Positions 1 through 6,573 of a stretch of 19,492 nucleotides of DNA are shown in pieces. The stretch covers positions 1-19,492 of the forward strand of contig JAKLZD010000122.1 of the NCBI GenBank assembly GCA_024256245.1, in the 5' to 3' direction. The stretch's first letter is position 1. Each line of letters opens with the position of its first letter. The notes beneath the pieces were generated by a model that saw only the letters and a list, made by a program, of their open reading frames with translations, was not told where the DNA came from and searched no databases. The position numbers and the translations under genes are program-made. Source of the DNA: Candidatus Methylarchaceae archaeon HK01M. GTDB lineage: Archaea; Thermoproteota; Nitrososphaeria; Nitrososphaerales; JACAEJ01.

Positions 1-67
1 GTCCGAAATGCACGCTAACATAATCGTCTAATCCACTATATCCTATTGTTGGCACACATACCTTCAT
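1..67 (-). CDS. NifX/NifB-like dinitrogenase iron-molybdenum cofactor domain protein (5' end only)
   Basis: The first 22 codons of a minus-strand gene are visible; the rest runs off the window edge. The start is the ATG complementary to 65-67, preceded about 5 nt upstream by a GGGTGAG ribosome-binding site. The peptide begins MKVCVPTIGYSGLDD and reaches VHFG, which matches the opening beta strand and 'GLDD..V..HFG' segment of the NifX/NifB-C family (PF02579). Members bind or carry Fe-S or Fe-Mo-type cofactors; small archaeal versions occur outside nitrogen fixation. It is divergent from the Mrp/Nbp35 ATPase gene, a pairing common in archaea and anaerobic bacteria, which supports a metallocluster role. 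The specific cofactor cannot be inferred from 22 residues. Confidence 0.75.
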   Translation of the reverse strand, partial: MKVCVPTIGYSGLDDYVSVHFG

Positions 68-199
68 CTTCTCACCCTTATCAGAACTTTTGTTTATCGT
101 GCATTTGAATAAATGCATAAAAATTGCATATACGCTCTTGAATAAACAATAATTAATAAAGGTATTTATTTGTGTTTTTGCACATATTATGGGAGTAGC

Positions 200-322
200 G
201 TGGTGAATGAAAATATTGTTGTGGCACCCCGATATCTTGAATCTGCAGATTGGCCTAAGATCTGCAAGACATCGATACAAGGAGAACCGAAAACTAATAA
301 TAAAGTAAAATGGTGTGAGTGA
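200..322 (+). CDS. possible 40-residue leader ORF upstream of the Mrp ATPase gene
   Basis: An open frame starts at tandem GTG codons (200 and 203) after a GGGAG-like site and runs 40 codons to a TGA at 320-322, three bases before the ATG of the Mrp gene. It encodes a soluble-looking peptide with cysteines near residues 22 and 39 and no recognised domain. The tight spacing would allow translational coupling. A second, shorter frame starts at ATG 207 over the same DNA, and the region also contains a long hairpin (230-274), so this may instead be an untranslated leader. Coding status is uncertain. Confidence 0.25.
   Translation: MVNENIVVAPRYLESADWPKICKTSIQGEPKTNNKVKWCE
230..274 (+). promoter_or_regulatory. 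stem-loop in the leader of the Mrp ATPase gene
   Basis: Positions 230-239 pair with 265-274: nine base pairs and one A/C mismatch. Inside this, 246-250 pair with 260-264 around a 9-nt loop, leaving a 6-nt bulge on the 5' side (240-245). A GGAG sequence follows at 281-284, but no start codon lies at a suitable distance. The stem ends about 50 nt before the Mrp start. It could be a regulatory leader or a chance fold; it matches no riboswitch class I recognise. Confidence 0.3.
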
Positions 323-325
323 TCT

Positions 326-1177
326 ATGCAAAACAGAGGTAAGGAGATTAGTGAACAGGAGCGTCGCATAGATGCTTGGATGGCCAAGATCAAGCATAAG
401 ATAGTTGTGCTCAGCGGCAAGGGTGGAGTTGGCAAGAGTACCGTAGCCGCTAACTTGGCTGTCGCCTTGGCACGGAAGGGTCGACCAAATATGGTGGGTA
501 TACTGGATGCAGACATCACAGGGCCGAGCGTACCAAAGATGCTCGGAGCGAGAAAGCAACAGTTAAGAGTCGGTCCACCAGGAATTTTCCCAGCAATAGG
601 ACCTCTAGGAATAAAGATAATATCTATGGACTTTCTCCTCCAATCTGATGAGACACCTATAATCTGGCGTGGTCCACTGAAATCTGTAGCTATAAAGCAG
701 TTTCTGGCTGATGTGGTCTGGGGTGAACTTGAATTCCTCCTCATCGATCTTCCACCCGGAACAGGTGATGAAGCACTCAGCATAATGCAACTCATAGCAG
801 ATATAGATGGTGTCATTATAATCACCATCCCTTCTGAAGTTTCTCAGATAGTTGTCAAAAAGGCAGTTACTTTCACCCGTAAACTGAATTCGCCGATAAT
901 AGGGATCATAGAAAACATGAGTGGTTTTGTCTGCCCAAAATGTGGTGCTGAGACGAACATCTTCAAGGTTGATGGAGGTCAGAAGATATCAGACGACCTT
1001 GACGTCCCTTTTCTTGGGAAGATCCCCCTCGATTCACGGATATGTGAAGGTTCTGATCAAGGTTCTCCTTTCATTATCGAACATCCAGACTCCCCAGCCG
1101 CAAAAGCGTTCGTAGAGATCGTAGGTAAAATTGAAGACTTTCTTAAGAAAGGAGAAAAACGTCTTACCCCAGACTAA
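326..1177 (+). CDS. Mrp/Nbp35-family Fe-S cluster carrier ATPase
   Basis: The 283-residue protein is a MinD/SIMIBI-class P-loop ATPase of the Mrp/ApbC/Nbp35 family, which binds a [4Fe-4S] cluster at a dimer interface and passes it to apo-proteins in the cytoplasm. The deviant Walker A motif GKGGVGKS is at about residues 31-38, with the DAD segment at 61-63. The family signature DLPPGTGD is at 141-148, and the cluster-binding CPKC pair is at 203-206 after ENMSGF. Length and motif order are normal for archaeal members. The start is the ATG three bases after the small upstream ORF, with only a weak GGTG ribosome site, so the precise start is less sure. It neighbours a divergent NifX-like gene and is followed 96 nt downstream by an MBL-fold gene on the same strand, the usual archaeal grouping. 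The recipient protein is not revealed. Confidence 0.93.
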   Translation: MQNRGKEISEQERRIDAWMAKIKHKIVVLSGKGGVGKSTVAANLAVALARKGRPNMVGILDADITGPSVPKMLGARKQQLRVGPPGIFPAIGPLGIKIISMDFLLQSDETPIIWRGPLKSVAIKQFLADVVWGELEFLLIDLPPGTGDEALSIMQLIADIDGVIIITIPSEVSQIVVKKAVTFTRKLNSPIIGIIENMSGFVCPKCGAETNIFKVDGGQKISDDLDVPFLGKIPLDSRICEGSDQGSPFIIEHPDSPAAKAFVEIVGKIEDFLKKGEKRLTPD

Positions 1178-1273
1178 TTCGGGAAACATTCAAATGTCAA
1201 ATGTTTAAAGTAATCTATGAATATTATTATCAGTATTTAAGAGTGTAATGCCTACCCCACGGAGAATGATAAA

Positions 1274-1996
1274 ATGGAAACAGTGAATAAAGCTAAATTT
1301 CTGATAGTTTACGACAACAACAGGTTCGATGATCGGTTGAAGGTTGCATGGGGATTTGGCTGCCTTGTCAACGTAAATGGATTCAACATCCTTTTTGACA
1401 CAGGTGGAGATACTGAAATCTTACTTTATAACATGGCTAAGCTTAACATAGACGTGAAGAAGATCGAAGTGATAGCTCTCTCCCATATACATGGAGATCA
1501 TGCTGGAGGATTGATGGGGGTCATACGTTCAGATGACCATTTTAAGGTTTATGTACCTTCCAGTTTTCTGAGTGGTTTTAAAAGAGAGATAAAGAGTTAC
1601 GGATGTGAAGTTATCGAAGTTAGAGATGCCATCAAGATATTCGATGGTGTAGCTTCGACTGGAGAGCTTGGAATAGCTATAAAGGAGCAGTCTCTTCTAG
1701 TAAACACATCGATGGGTCTTGTAGTTGTTACAGGCTGCTCTCATCCTGGTATTGTAAGGATCATCAAAAAGGCCAAAGAGTTGACCAAGATGAGAATACA
1801 TCTTGTAATGGGAGGCTATCATATCGAAACTACTTCTCGGGACAACATTACATCAATCATCCATCAGTTTCAAGACTTAGGTGTTAAGAAGGTTGCCCCG
1901 TGTCACTGTAGCGGAGACCTTGTGAAAAGGATGTTCAAGCAAGCCTTTGCAGAAGACTTCATCGAGATTGGAGTAGGTAAGACCATAGAATTCTAG
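1274..1996 (+). CDS. metallo-beta-lactamase-fold protein, MJ0301 / dihydropterin-ribofuranosylaminobenzene phosphate synthase type
   Basis: The 240-residue protein has the metallo-beta-lactamase fold. It shows FDTGG at about 41-45, the metal-binding SHIHGDHAGG at 70-79 (H71, H73, D75, H76), TGCSHPGI at 153-160 with ligand H157, and PCHCSG near 209-214 with H211. This arrangement matches the archaeal group annotated as 7,8-dihydropterin-6-methyl-4-(beta-D-ribofuranosyl)aminobenzene-5'-phosphate synthase (MJ0301), tied to methanopterin-like cofactors. Many relatives are uncharacterised, so the substrate is inferred weakly. The start ATG follows GGAG at 1261-1264, and TATTTAA at 1234-1240 could be its promoter. 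It follows the Mrp gene on the same strand, and this trio with a NifX-like protein recurs in anaerobes. No missing key residue is seen. Confidence 0.85.
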   Translation: METVNKAKFLIVYDNNRFDDRLKVAWGFGCLVNVNGFNILFDTGGDTEILLYNMAKLNIDVKKIEVIALSHIHGDHAGGLMGVIRSDDHFKVYVPSSFLSGFKREIKSYGCEVIEVRDAIKIFDGVASTGELGIAIKEQSLLVNTSMGLVVVTGCSHPGIVRIIKKAKELTKMRIHLVMGGYHIETTSRDNITSIIHQFQDLGVKKVAPCHCSGDLVKRMFKQAFAEDFIEIGVGKTIEF

Positions 1997-2135
1997 ATTT
2001 AAAATGACTTCAAAAGTGATTAACCTAACTGAAACTACGTTGATTATTTGGAGAGATATTATCGCCACCTCACTTGAATATGGTGCTCCTGCTTGTGCCC
2101 ATAATTAGCATTGACCATATTGATCTACTTCAGAC

Positions 2136-2157
2136 TTAAAAAAAATGAATTTTTTAA
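2136..2157 (+). terminator. A/T-rich inverted repeat with T-run after the MBL gene
   Basis: TTAAAAAA at 2136-2143 is perfectly repeated in inverse as TTTTTTAA at 2150-2157, with a 6-nt loop. The T-rich right arm fits an archaeal termination signal for the gene ending at 1996, although it lies 140 nt downstream. Confidence 0.35.
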
Positions 2158-2194
2158 AACCGTCTATCGCACCTTATAACGATAAAAGGACTGA

Positions 2195-2365
2195 TCTTGC
2201 AATTCTTTAGATAAATTGAAAGGCTGCTATGCTCTTCCTGATATGGATCCTACTCTTTCGAACGTTCAGGAGGTATTCCTTCAGATTCTAGCCGATGAAT
2301 TTCATGAGAAGGTCATAAAGCCTGAAGAGATAGAACCTCTCTACCTCGTAAAAGGAAATCACTAA
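2195..2365 (+). pseudogene. orphan C-terminal gene fragment, TsaB-like tail
   Basis: The frame is open from after a TGA at 2192-2194 to a TAA at 2363-2365. The only ATG, at 2243, gives 40 residues and lacks a ribosome-binding site. The peptide reads like real protein: a helix ending ILADEF, then HEKVIKPEEIEPLYLVKGNH. The '..PEE.EPLYL' ending resembles the C-terminus of TsaB/YeaZ, the bacterial-type partner in tRNA threonylcarbamoyl-adenosine synthesis. That match is from memory and short, and archaea normally use Kae1-type complexes instead. I read it as the tail of a decayed or recombined gene; an independent small protein is the alternative. Confidence 0.35.
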
Positions 2366-2420
2366 CCAAGCATAAAACCACCTCACTATATTTTTTATGG
2401 GGAAGAGGTCGAGCCTATTC

Positions 2421-2591
2421 CTATTCTTCTACTATTAACCTTTTTTCTCCAGGTATAAAGCGAACTTTTACCTTTACTGGTGATTTTATTGGAAAGGGGA
2501 AGCTTGTATCTTCTACTAGATTCTTTGGGAGATAGATAAAATACCTTCCATCCTTCCTCTTAAAGATACTCCCAATACTCACACTTACCAT
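2421..2591 (-). CDS. small conserved-looking archaeal protein, possibly AbrB-like
   Basis: This 56-residue gene starts at the ATG complementary to 2589-2591. AGGTG lies about 7 nt upstream, and a strong TATA box (2629-2636) sits at the right distance, so it has a complete expression context. The peptide begins MVSVSIGSIFKRKDGRYF, continues IYLPKNLVEDT, then alternates charged and hydrophobic residues in strand-like fashion (VKVKVRF) and ends RLIVEE. The dense beta-strand pattern with a 'G.YFIYLPKNLVED' core recalls swapped-hairpin AbrB/SpoVT-type DNA-binding or antitoxin proteins, and I believe similar small proteins occur in other TACK archaea, but neither was tested. No toxin-like partner lies next to it: both neighbours are gene debris. 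Function is unknown. Confidence 0.72.
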   Translation of the reverse strand: MVSVSIGSIFKRKDGRYFIYLPKNLVEDTSFPFPIKSPVKVKVRFIPGEKRLIVEE

Positions 2592-2628
2592 ATTGACACC
2601 TTTGAGATTTTTGAAGATTTTTATACGA

Positions 2629-2636
2629 TATATAAA
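2629..2636 (-). promoter_or_regulatory. TATA box of the small gene at 2421-2591
   Basis: Reading the minus strand, TTTATATA sits inside a longer A/T run, about 38 nt upstream of the start codon. Transcription would begin near 2605, leaving a leader of about 15 nt that includes the AGGTG ribosome site. Confidence 0.6.
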
Positions 2637-2650
2637 TATTTTAAAAATAA

Positions 2651-2869
2651 CATTTAATTATTAACATAAAAGACACGGATCCTAGAACGGATCAATTGGA
2701 TAAGATGTAGGAATGTGGTCAAAAATTCAAAACAGCGTATACATGGCCAAGTTCGACAGACTACGAGGAACGAGTCAAATTCTATGAACTTACGTTGACG
2801 ATCACAGGCAATCTCTTTGACGGAACACCATTTGAAGGCACCGATACGATTAAAATAATACAGAAATAA
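2651..2869 (+). pseudogene. decayed C-terminal fragment of a beta-sandwich-like protein, interrupted by TAG
   Basis: After a TAA at 2648-2650 the frame reads through about 19 codons to a TAG (2708-2710). It continues in the same frame for 52 sense codons to a TAA at 2867-2869. There is no start codon or ribosome site for this frame. The second part looks genuinely coding, including ERVKFYELTLTITGNLFDG and ending GTDTIKIIQK, a strand-rich ending like that of Ig-like or secreted beta-sandwich modules. A good hairpin terminator follows at once, as expected for the end of a once-transcribed gene. Family identity is not established. Confidence 0.5.
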
Positions 2870-2880
2870 AAAAGCTAAAA

Positions 2881-2906
2881 GCTGTAGAAAATACAGCACC
2901 CTTTTT
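2881..2906 (+). terminator. hairpin plus T-run terminator
   Basis: GCTGTA (2881-2886) and TACAGC (2892-2897) form a perfect 6-bp stem with a 5-nt loop, followed by a T5 tract at 2902-2906. It lies 12 nt after the stop codon of the decayed gene at 2651-2869 and is the clearest intrinsic-type terminator in the window. Confidence 0.6.
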
Positions 2907-2996
2907 AATTTCGTTCACACATTGCCCATCGCATCTAATAATGATTAAAAACCCGCTCTTTTAACCTTAAGATTTGGACAATGGGTTGATATTGGG

Positions 2997-3902
2997 ATGA
3001 TTGATTTAACTATTATCATTATGTTTACTATTTTGCTCATAACTGGTGCAGTAGTTGGGTTGGTGAGCTCCTTCTTCGGTGTGGGTGGAAGCTTCATAAC
3101 TGTTCCCGTTACGATCTACATCTTCGAGACCTTCATGGGGGTGTCTCCAGGCCTTGCTACATTGATAGCCTTTGGGACGAATATGCCGATAGTAGTCCTG
3201 ACCAGCTTTAGCGGAGTACATAGGCACAGAAAGGAATTAAAGATAAAGAACATGAAGTTTCCAGTTAGGCACTATCTGAGCTTTGGAATCCCTGTCGGCA
3301 TTGGAAGTTTTATCGGTGCTCTATTGGTTTTCACGTTTTTCACATCCTTTCGGGCTGAATCGGGAATAGTTCTGGAGATTATCTTTGGACTGTTCTGTTT
3401 CTTCGGTGCATACAGGCTCATGAAGGCTAAGCCAACAACTGTAAAAGAATTAACCGCTCCGCCAGTGTCGAAATATGCAGCGAGCGGTCTATTCTCTGGA
3501 ATTTTTGCTCATTTCATTGGAAGTGGTGGAGGAATAGTGTATGTACCAGTCTTGAACACTCTTTTAGGTGTACCTGCTCTCTTGGCAGTTGGAATATCCC
3601 TTGCCACTATGGTTATAGGCTCTTCAATCGGTACCTTATCATTCGGTTTACTTGGGCATATAGATCAGATGCAACATGCAATCGACTATCCTCCATTAAC
3701 CTTTGGATGGCTCAATTTAACAGCCTTCCTTGGAATTGGAGTTGCCAGTGTGTTATTGGCTCAAGTAGGTCCAAGGCTTGCATATCGAACTTCACCTAAG
3801 AAATTTGAGGTACTACTTGCGATAATTTACTTTTTCATAGGATTTAGGCTGATTATAAGAGGAATTTACCAATTACAAGGATTGGTTCCTCCAATATTAT
3901 AA
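2997..3902 (+). CDS. TauE/SafE (DUF81) family membrane permease
   Basis: The 301-residue, very hydrophobic protein has about eight predicted membrane helices in two related halves. Each half carries the family signature: GVGGSFITVP at residues 28-37 and GSGGGIVYVP at 175-184. The TauE/SafE family exports small organic or sulfur-containing anions such as sulfite or sulfoacetate; the substrate here is unknown. The basic loop HRHRKELKIKNMK (75-87) is likely cytoplasmic. The start is ATG 2997 after a G-rich stretch, without a strong ribosome site. It appears monocistronic: a terminator lies upstream and the next gene is convergent. No sulfur-metabolism partner is adjacent. Confidence 0.92.
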   Translation: MIDLTIIIMFTILLITGAVVGLVSSFFGVGGSFITVPVTIYIFETFMGVSPGLATLIAFGTNMPIVVLTSFSGVHRHRKELKIKNMKFPVRHYLSFGIPVGIGSFIGALLVFTFFTSFRAESGIVLEIIFGLFCFFGAYRLMKAKPTTVKELTAPPVSKYAASGLFSGIFAHFIGSGGGIVYVPVLNTLLGVPALLAVGISLATMVIGSSIGTLSFGLLGHIDQMQHAIDYPPLTFGWLNLTAFLGIGVASVLLAQVGPRLAYRTSPKKFEVLLAIIYFFIGFRLIIRGIYQLQGLVPPIL

Positions 3903-4019
3903 CACGTTTAAATTAAAAGAGTTAATTTTATGAAAGCGCTTAGATATAGGTCTCGAATGTCTAGATAGACGTATGCTTTAAAGGGCGAATTTATGCCTTT
4001 CTCCCACCTCAATAGACAT
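3903..4019. other. intergenic part of the 3903-4284 gap
   Basis: The 382 bases between the convergent permease genes contain only the doubtful ORF described at 4020-4256. The part before it is A/T-rich, with a short inverted repeat GTCTA-GA-TAGAC near 3959-3970. No RNA gene or convincing promoter was seen. Confidence 0.4.
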
Positions 4020-4256
4020 CTAGGAATAGATATCTATCTCGGCGAATATTAATATAAAGAGGAAGATGTTGGAGATGATATTGATAGGGTTAGGTTTAGA
4101 CGGCGCAACCTTCTTGGTCAGTAGAACGTCTTCGATGCTACTAGGTATGTATGGCTGCCCAAGTTCAAGATTGATCGTTCTTGCCATGTTGTGAAGAAAG
4201 GCCGGTGGTTCTACAAAAGTTAGGTACGGTATGGTCCCAATAGTAAACAAGTACAC
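4020..4256 (-). CDS. doubtful 78-residue ORF or gene remnant with a C-terminal hydrophobic segment
   Basis: A GTG-initiated frame begins 28 nt after the stop of the APC permease on the same strand. The peptide is polar with several prolines, then KKVAPSKPNPINII leads into a hydrophobic stretch (FLFILIFA) before the stop. The 'P.SKPN...NI' plus membrane-helix ending recalls the C-terminus of Wzz-type polysaccharide chain-length regulators, so it may be the tail of such a gene; this is a weak resemblance. No ribosome-binding site is visible. A 12-bp perfect palindrome lies at 4026-4037 near its 3' end. Confidence 0.25.
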   Translation of the reverse strand: MYLFTIGTIPYLTFVEPPAFLHNMARTINLELGQPYIPSSIEDVLLTKKVAPSKPNPINIISNIFLFILIFAEIDIYS

Positions 4257-4284
4257 TCCACTTAACCCTTATCCAACTTCTGTA

Positions 4285-5556
4285 CTATCTCATCTTTAGA
4301 AGTCTATGTAGAACGACACCCCCCACTATTAAGAGAGACCCTGATATAATTACAGAGATATCGAACTGTACAATCATGAAAAGACAGGATAGGAAACCTA
4401 GGAAAGCAGTTACCGGAAATCTCCCTATGTTCAATGGAACCTTAAAAGGTCTCTTTAAATCAAGCTCCCTATATCTTAGATGTATCAAAGAAATGTTAAC
4501 GAAGGCGAATGTGATAAAAGCCCCAAAACTCGTTAAGTTGGCCACGAACTCTAGGTCACCCAAGAAGACAAAGATGATGGAAGAGAGCATCATGGCGATA
4601 ACTGCCAGAGATGGTGTGCCTCTTTTGAGGTCGATCCTTGAGAGAATCCTCGGCAGAGCACCTTCCCTCGCCATGCCGTAGATCATCCTAGAGCCCACAA
4701 CCAAAATGATCAAAACTGTGTTGCTAGTGGCAAATAGGGCTATTAGCGATATGATAGTGAACGCATTTTCACCCAGAGCCTTAGAAGCTGCGAAAGCAAG
4801 AGGCGAACTGGTTCCACCGAGATCCCTCCAGTCAGCCAAGCTAACAGTGGCTGATGCTACAAGGACGTAGAGGCAAGTCGTTATTAAAATTGAGAAAATC
4901 AACGCCTTTGGAATTATCTTTTCTGGATTTCTCGTCTCCTCAGCTATGTTGACAATATCTTCGAAGCCTACATAGGCGAAGAATATCAGGGCTGAGGCCG
5001 ACAAGACTCCAAGTAAACCGTTGGGCGCCTCTAGAAGATCGACCTTTCCTAGGCTTCCAACACCTATCAAGATTATGAGGATCAACCCAAACACCTCTAA
5101 GAAAGTGAAAATTACATTCATTCTTGTCGACTCCTTTATCCCAGAGAAGTTAATGTAAGATAGCAAAGCTATCAGAACCATGGCGATTGGAATTATAGGG
5201 AGACTTAAGAGGCCTTGGAAGTAGCCAGCAAAGCCCAGAGCTACGGTAGAAACAGACATCGTGCCAGTCAAGATTATCAGCCAGCCTATGGTGAAGGCCA
5301 AGATTTCGCTCCTGCAAGCGATCTTGACGTAGACGTATTCTGCTGCTTCCCTCGGAAACATGGACGAAAGCTCAGCATAGCTCAGGCCTGTTAGGGAGGC
5401 AATCGCTGCACCCAGTATGAATGAAAGCCAGACAGAGTTTCCTGCTATGCCTGCTGCCTCTCCTACCAATACATAGATCCCTGCTCCCAGAATTATTCCT
5501 ACGCCCCACATGGTCACTTCGAAAAGGCCAACTTCCCTTTTCAAAAAAACACACAA
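4285..5556 (-). CDS. APC-superfamily amino acid permease
   Basis: The 423-residue integral membrane protein, with about 11-12 hydrophobic segments, imports or exchanges amino acids or related amines. The diagnostic first-helix sequence GVGIILGAGIYVLVGEAAG occupies about residues 18-36. The family-typical segment FAYVGFEDIVNIAEE is near the middle, followed by RNPEKIIPKAL. The start is probably TTG at 5556: an archaeal TATA box lies at 5575-5582, so the transcript could begin almost at this codon (leaderless). An in-frame TTG at 5544 is an alternative. It is divergent from the DUF4234-like gene. The substrate cannot be deduced. Confidence 0.92.
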   Translation of the reverse strand: MCVFLKREVGLFEVTMWGVGIILGAGIYVLVGEAAGIAGNSVWLSFILGAAIASLTGLSYAELSSMFPREAAEYVYVKIACRSEILAFTIGWLIILTGTMSVSTVALGFAGYFQGLLSLPIIPIAMVLIALLSYINFSGIKESTRMNVIFTFLEVFGLILIILIGVGSLGKVDLLEAPNGLLGVLSASALIFFAYVGFEDIVNIAEETRNPEKIIPKALIFSILITTCLYVLVASATVSLADWRDLGGTSSPLAFAASKALGENAFTIISLIALFATSNTVLIILVVGSRMIYGMAREGALPRILSRIDLKRGTPSLAVIAMMLSSIIFVFLGDLEFVANLTSFGAFITFAFVNISLIHLRYRELDLKRPFKVPLNIGRFPVTAFLGFLSCLFMIVQFDISVIISGSLLIVGGVVLHRLLKMR

Positions 5557-5574
5557 CCTACATTTAGAACGAAG

Positions 5575-5582
5575 TTTATATA
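5575..5582 (-). promoter_or_regulatory. TATA box of the APC permease gene
   Basis: On the minus strand TATATAAA lies 19-26 nt upstream of the TTG start at 5556. That places the transcription start at or next to the start codon and supports a leaderless mRNA. Confidence 0.55.
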
Positions 5583-5679
5583 TTAACTGTCCAGATGACG
5601 ATAAATTTAATTAGAGGCTGATGATATCTGAGAGATTCGATGAATGAAGTAAAATCGATAATATGAAGGAGAATAATAA

Positions 5680-6474
5680 TTGAGCGTTGAAATTGAAAAC
5701 ATAAGGAAAGATATTCGGATGCGTGTTGAAACTGACTCGATGATGTCTATAGCTTGGATATTTGTGTACATCATACCCATCTTTTCTGCAATTCTCTTGC
5801 CCTTATCGTTAATTTTCGTATGGCCTGTAGGTGTAACGATAGGTCCTCCGAGTCAACCTTCCCCTCCAAGTCCTATATTCATACCACTTTTGATATGGGT
5901 GGTGTTGTTACCTTTACTATTGATAATCGGTTTCATAGTTTCCATAATACTGATATATATGCTTGTTAAGAGGCGCAACACTCATTTCAAAAGACAGATA
6001 TTTCTTTTTGATGATATCCTTAAGGCAGTTAGAGCGATAGCGGCAAAAAGGGGAGTCAATGCAGAGATAGAGTTGGCGTCTTGTGAGAGAACAGTGAGGG
6101 AAGCCAAGGCTGAAGAAACCGAGAAGAGTGCTGTGCTCTGGGCCATTCTATCAGCCTTCATATTCCTTGCAGACTGGTATGTCCGCTACTTTCTGATGAG
6201 AGACTTCTATAAGCATGAAAGAAGAGAAGAAGGATTTTGGGAAGACGTAGGCAAAGCAATGGACAAATGTGGCATAAAGTTTTCAATGCCTAGAAGGATG
6301 GTGACCTTGCCTGACAGAAGCTTTGTCCTCTATCTGATTCTCACAATAATAACTTTGGGCATATTCGGGATCTACTGGCTCTACGTCTTATTGAAAGACC
6401 CCAATGAACACTTCGAATATCACATAAAGATAGAGGATGATCTCTTAAGCATCTTTGAATCTGTCACTGTATAA
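5680..6474 (+). CDS. DUF4234-like multispanning membrane protein of unknown function
   Basis: The 264-residue protein starts with TTG, supported by GGAG at 5668-5671 (8-nt spacing). Hydrophobic segments lie at about 22-50, 67-96, 152-172 and 213-238. A proline/serine-rich loop (PPSQPSPPSP, 56-65) separates the first two, and a charged cytoplasmic-type stretch (97-150) the middle ones. The last part, ITLGIFGIYWLYVLLKDPN (224-242), matches the DUF4234 signature, and HERREEGFWEDV before it is usual in archaeal relatives. No enzyme motif is visible. It is followed 99 nt later by another TTG-started membrane gene on the same strand, so the two may be co-expressed. Confidence 0.75.
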   Translation: MSVEIENIRKDIRMRVETDSMMSIAWIFVYIIPIFSAILLPLSLIFVWPVGVTIGPPSQPSPPSPIFIPLLIWVVLLPLLLIIGFIVSIILIYMLVKRRNTHFKRQIFLFDDILKAVRAIAAKRGVNAEIELASCERTVREAKAEETEKSAVLWAILSAFIFLADWYVRYFLMRDFYKHERREEGFWEDVGKAMDKCGIKFSMPRRMVTLPDRSFVLYLILTIITLGIFGIYWLYVLLKDPNEHFEYHIKIEDDLLSIFESVTV

Positions 6475-6573
6475 AAGATCAAAGATCTGTTCTTTATAGG
6501 ACATCTTCTCCCGCATCCCAAGAAGATATATGCCTGAGCGTAAGGAATAGCCTAGAAAGAGGATGATCAAGAC

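Noticed and set aside
187..828. Long minus-strand open frame opposite the Mrp ATPase gene
   Set aside because: It is the complement of strong coding sequence and has low-complexity, Ser/Pro-rich content with no family resemblance.
2004..2108. 34-codon frame just after the MBL-fold gene
   Set aside because: It starts 7 bases after the MBL stop but has no ribosome site, no recognisable motif and no independent evidence of coding.
2708..2710. TAG as a pyrrolysine codon
   Set aside because: There is no start codon or ribosome site for the frame and no pyl gene in the window, so decay is simpler.
4026..4037. 12-bp perfect palindrome ATAGATATCTAT
   Set aside because: It is A/T-rich, single copy and not placed near a promoter; chance is sufficient.
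5590..5640. Possible C/D-box guide RNA (ATGACGA and CTGATGA-like boxes)
   Set aside because: Box spacing is wrong: two CTGA elements are only a few bases apart and no normal guide-length segment lies between a C and a D box.
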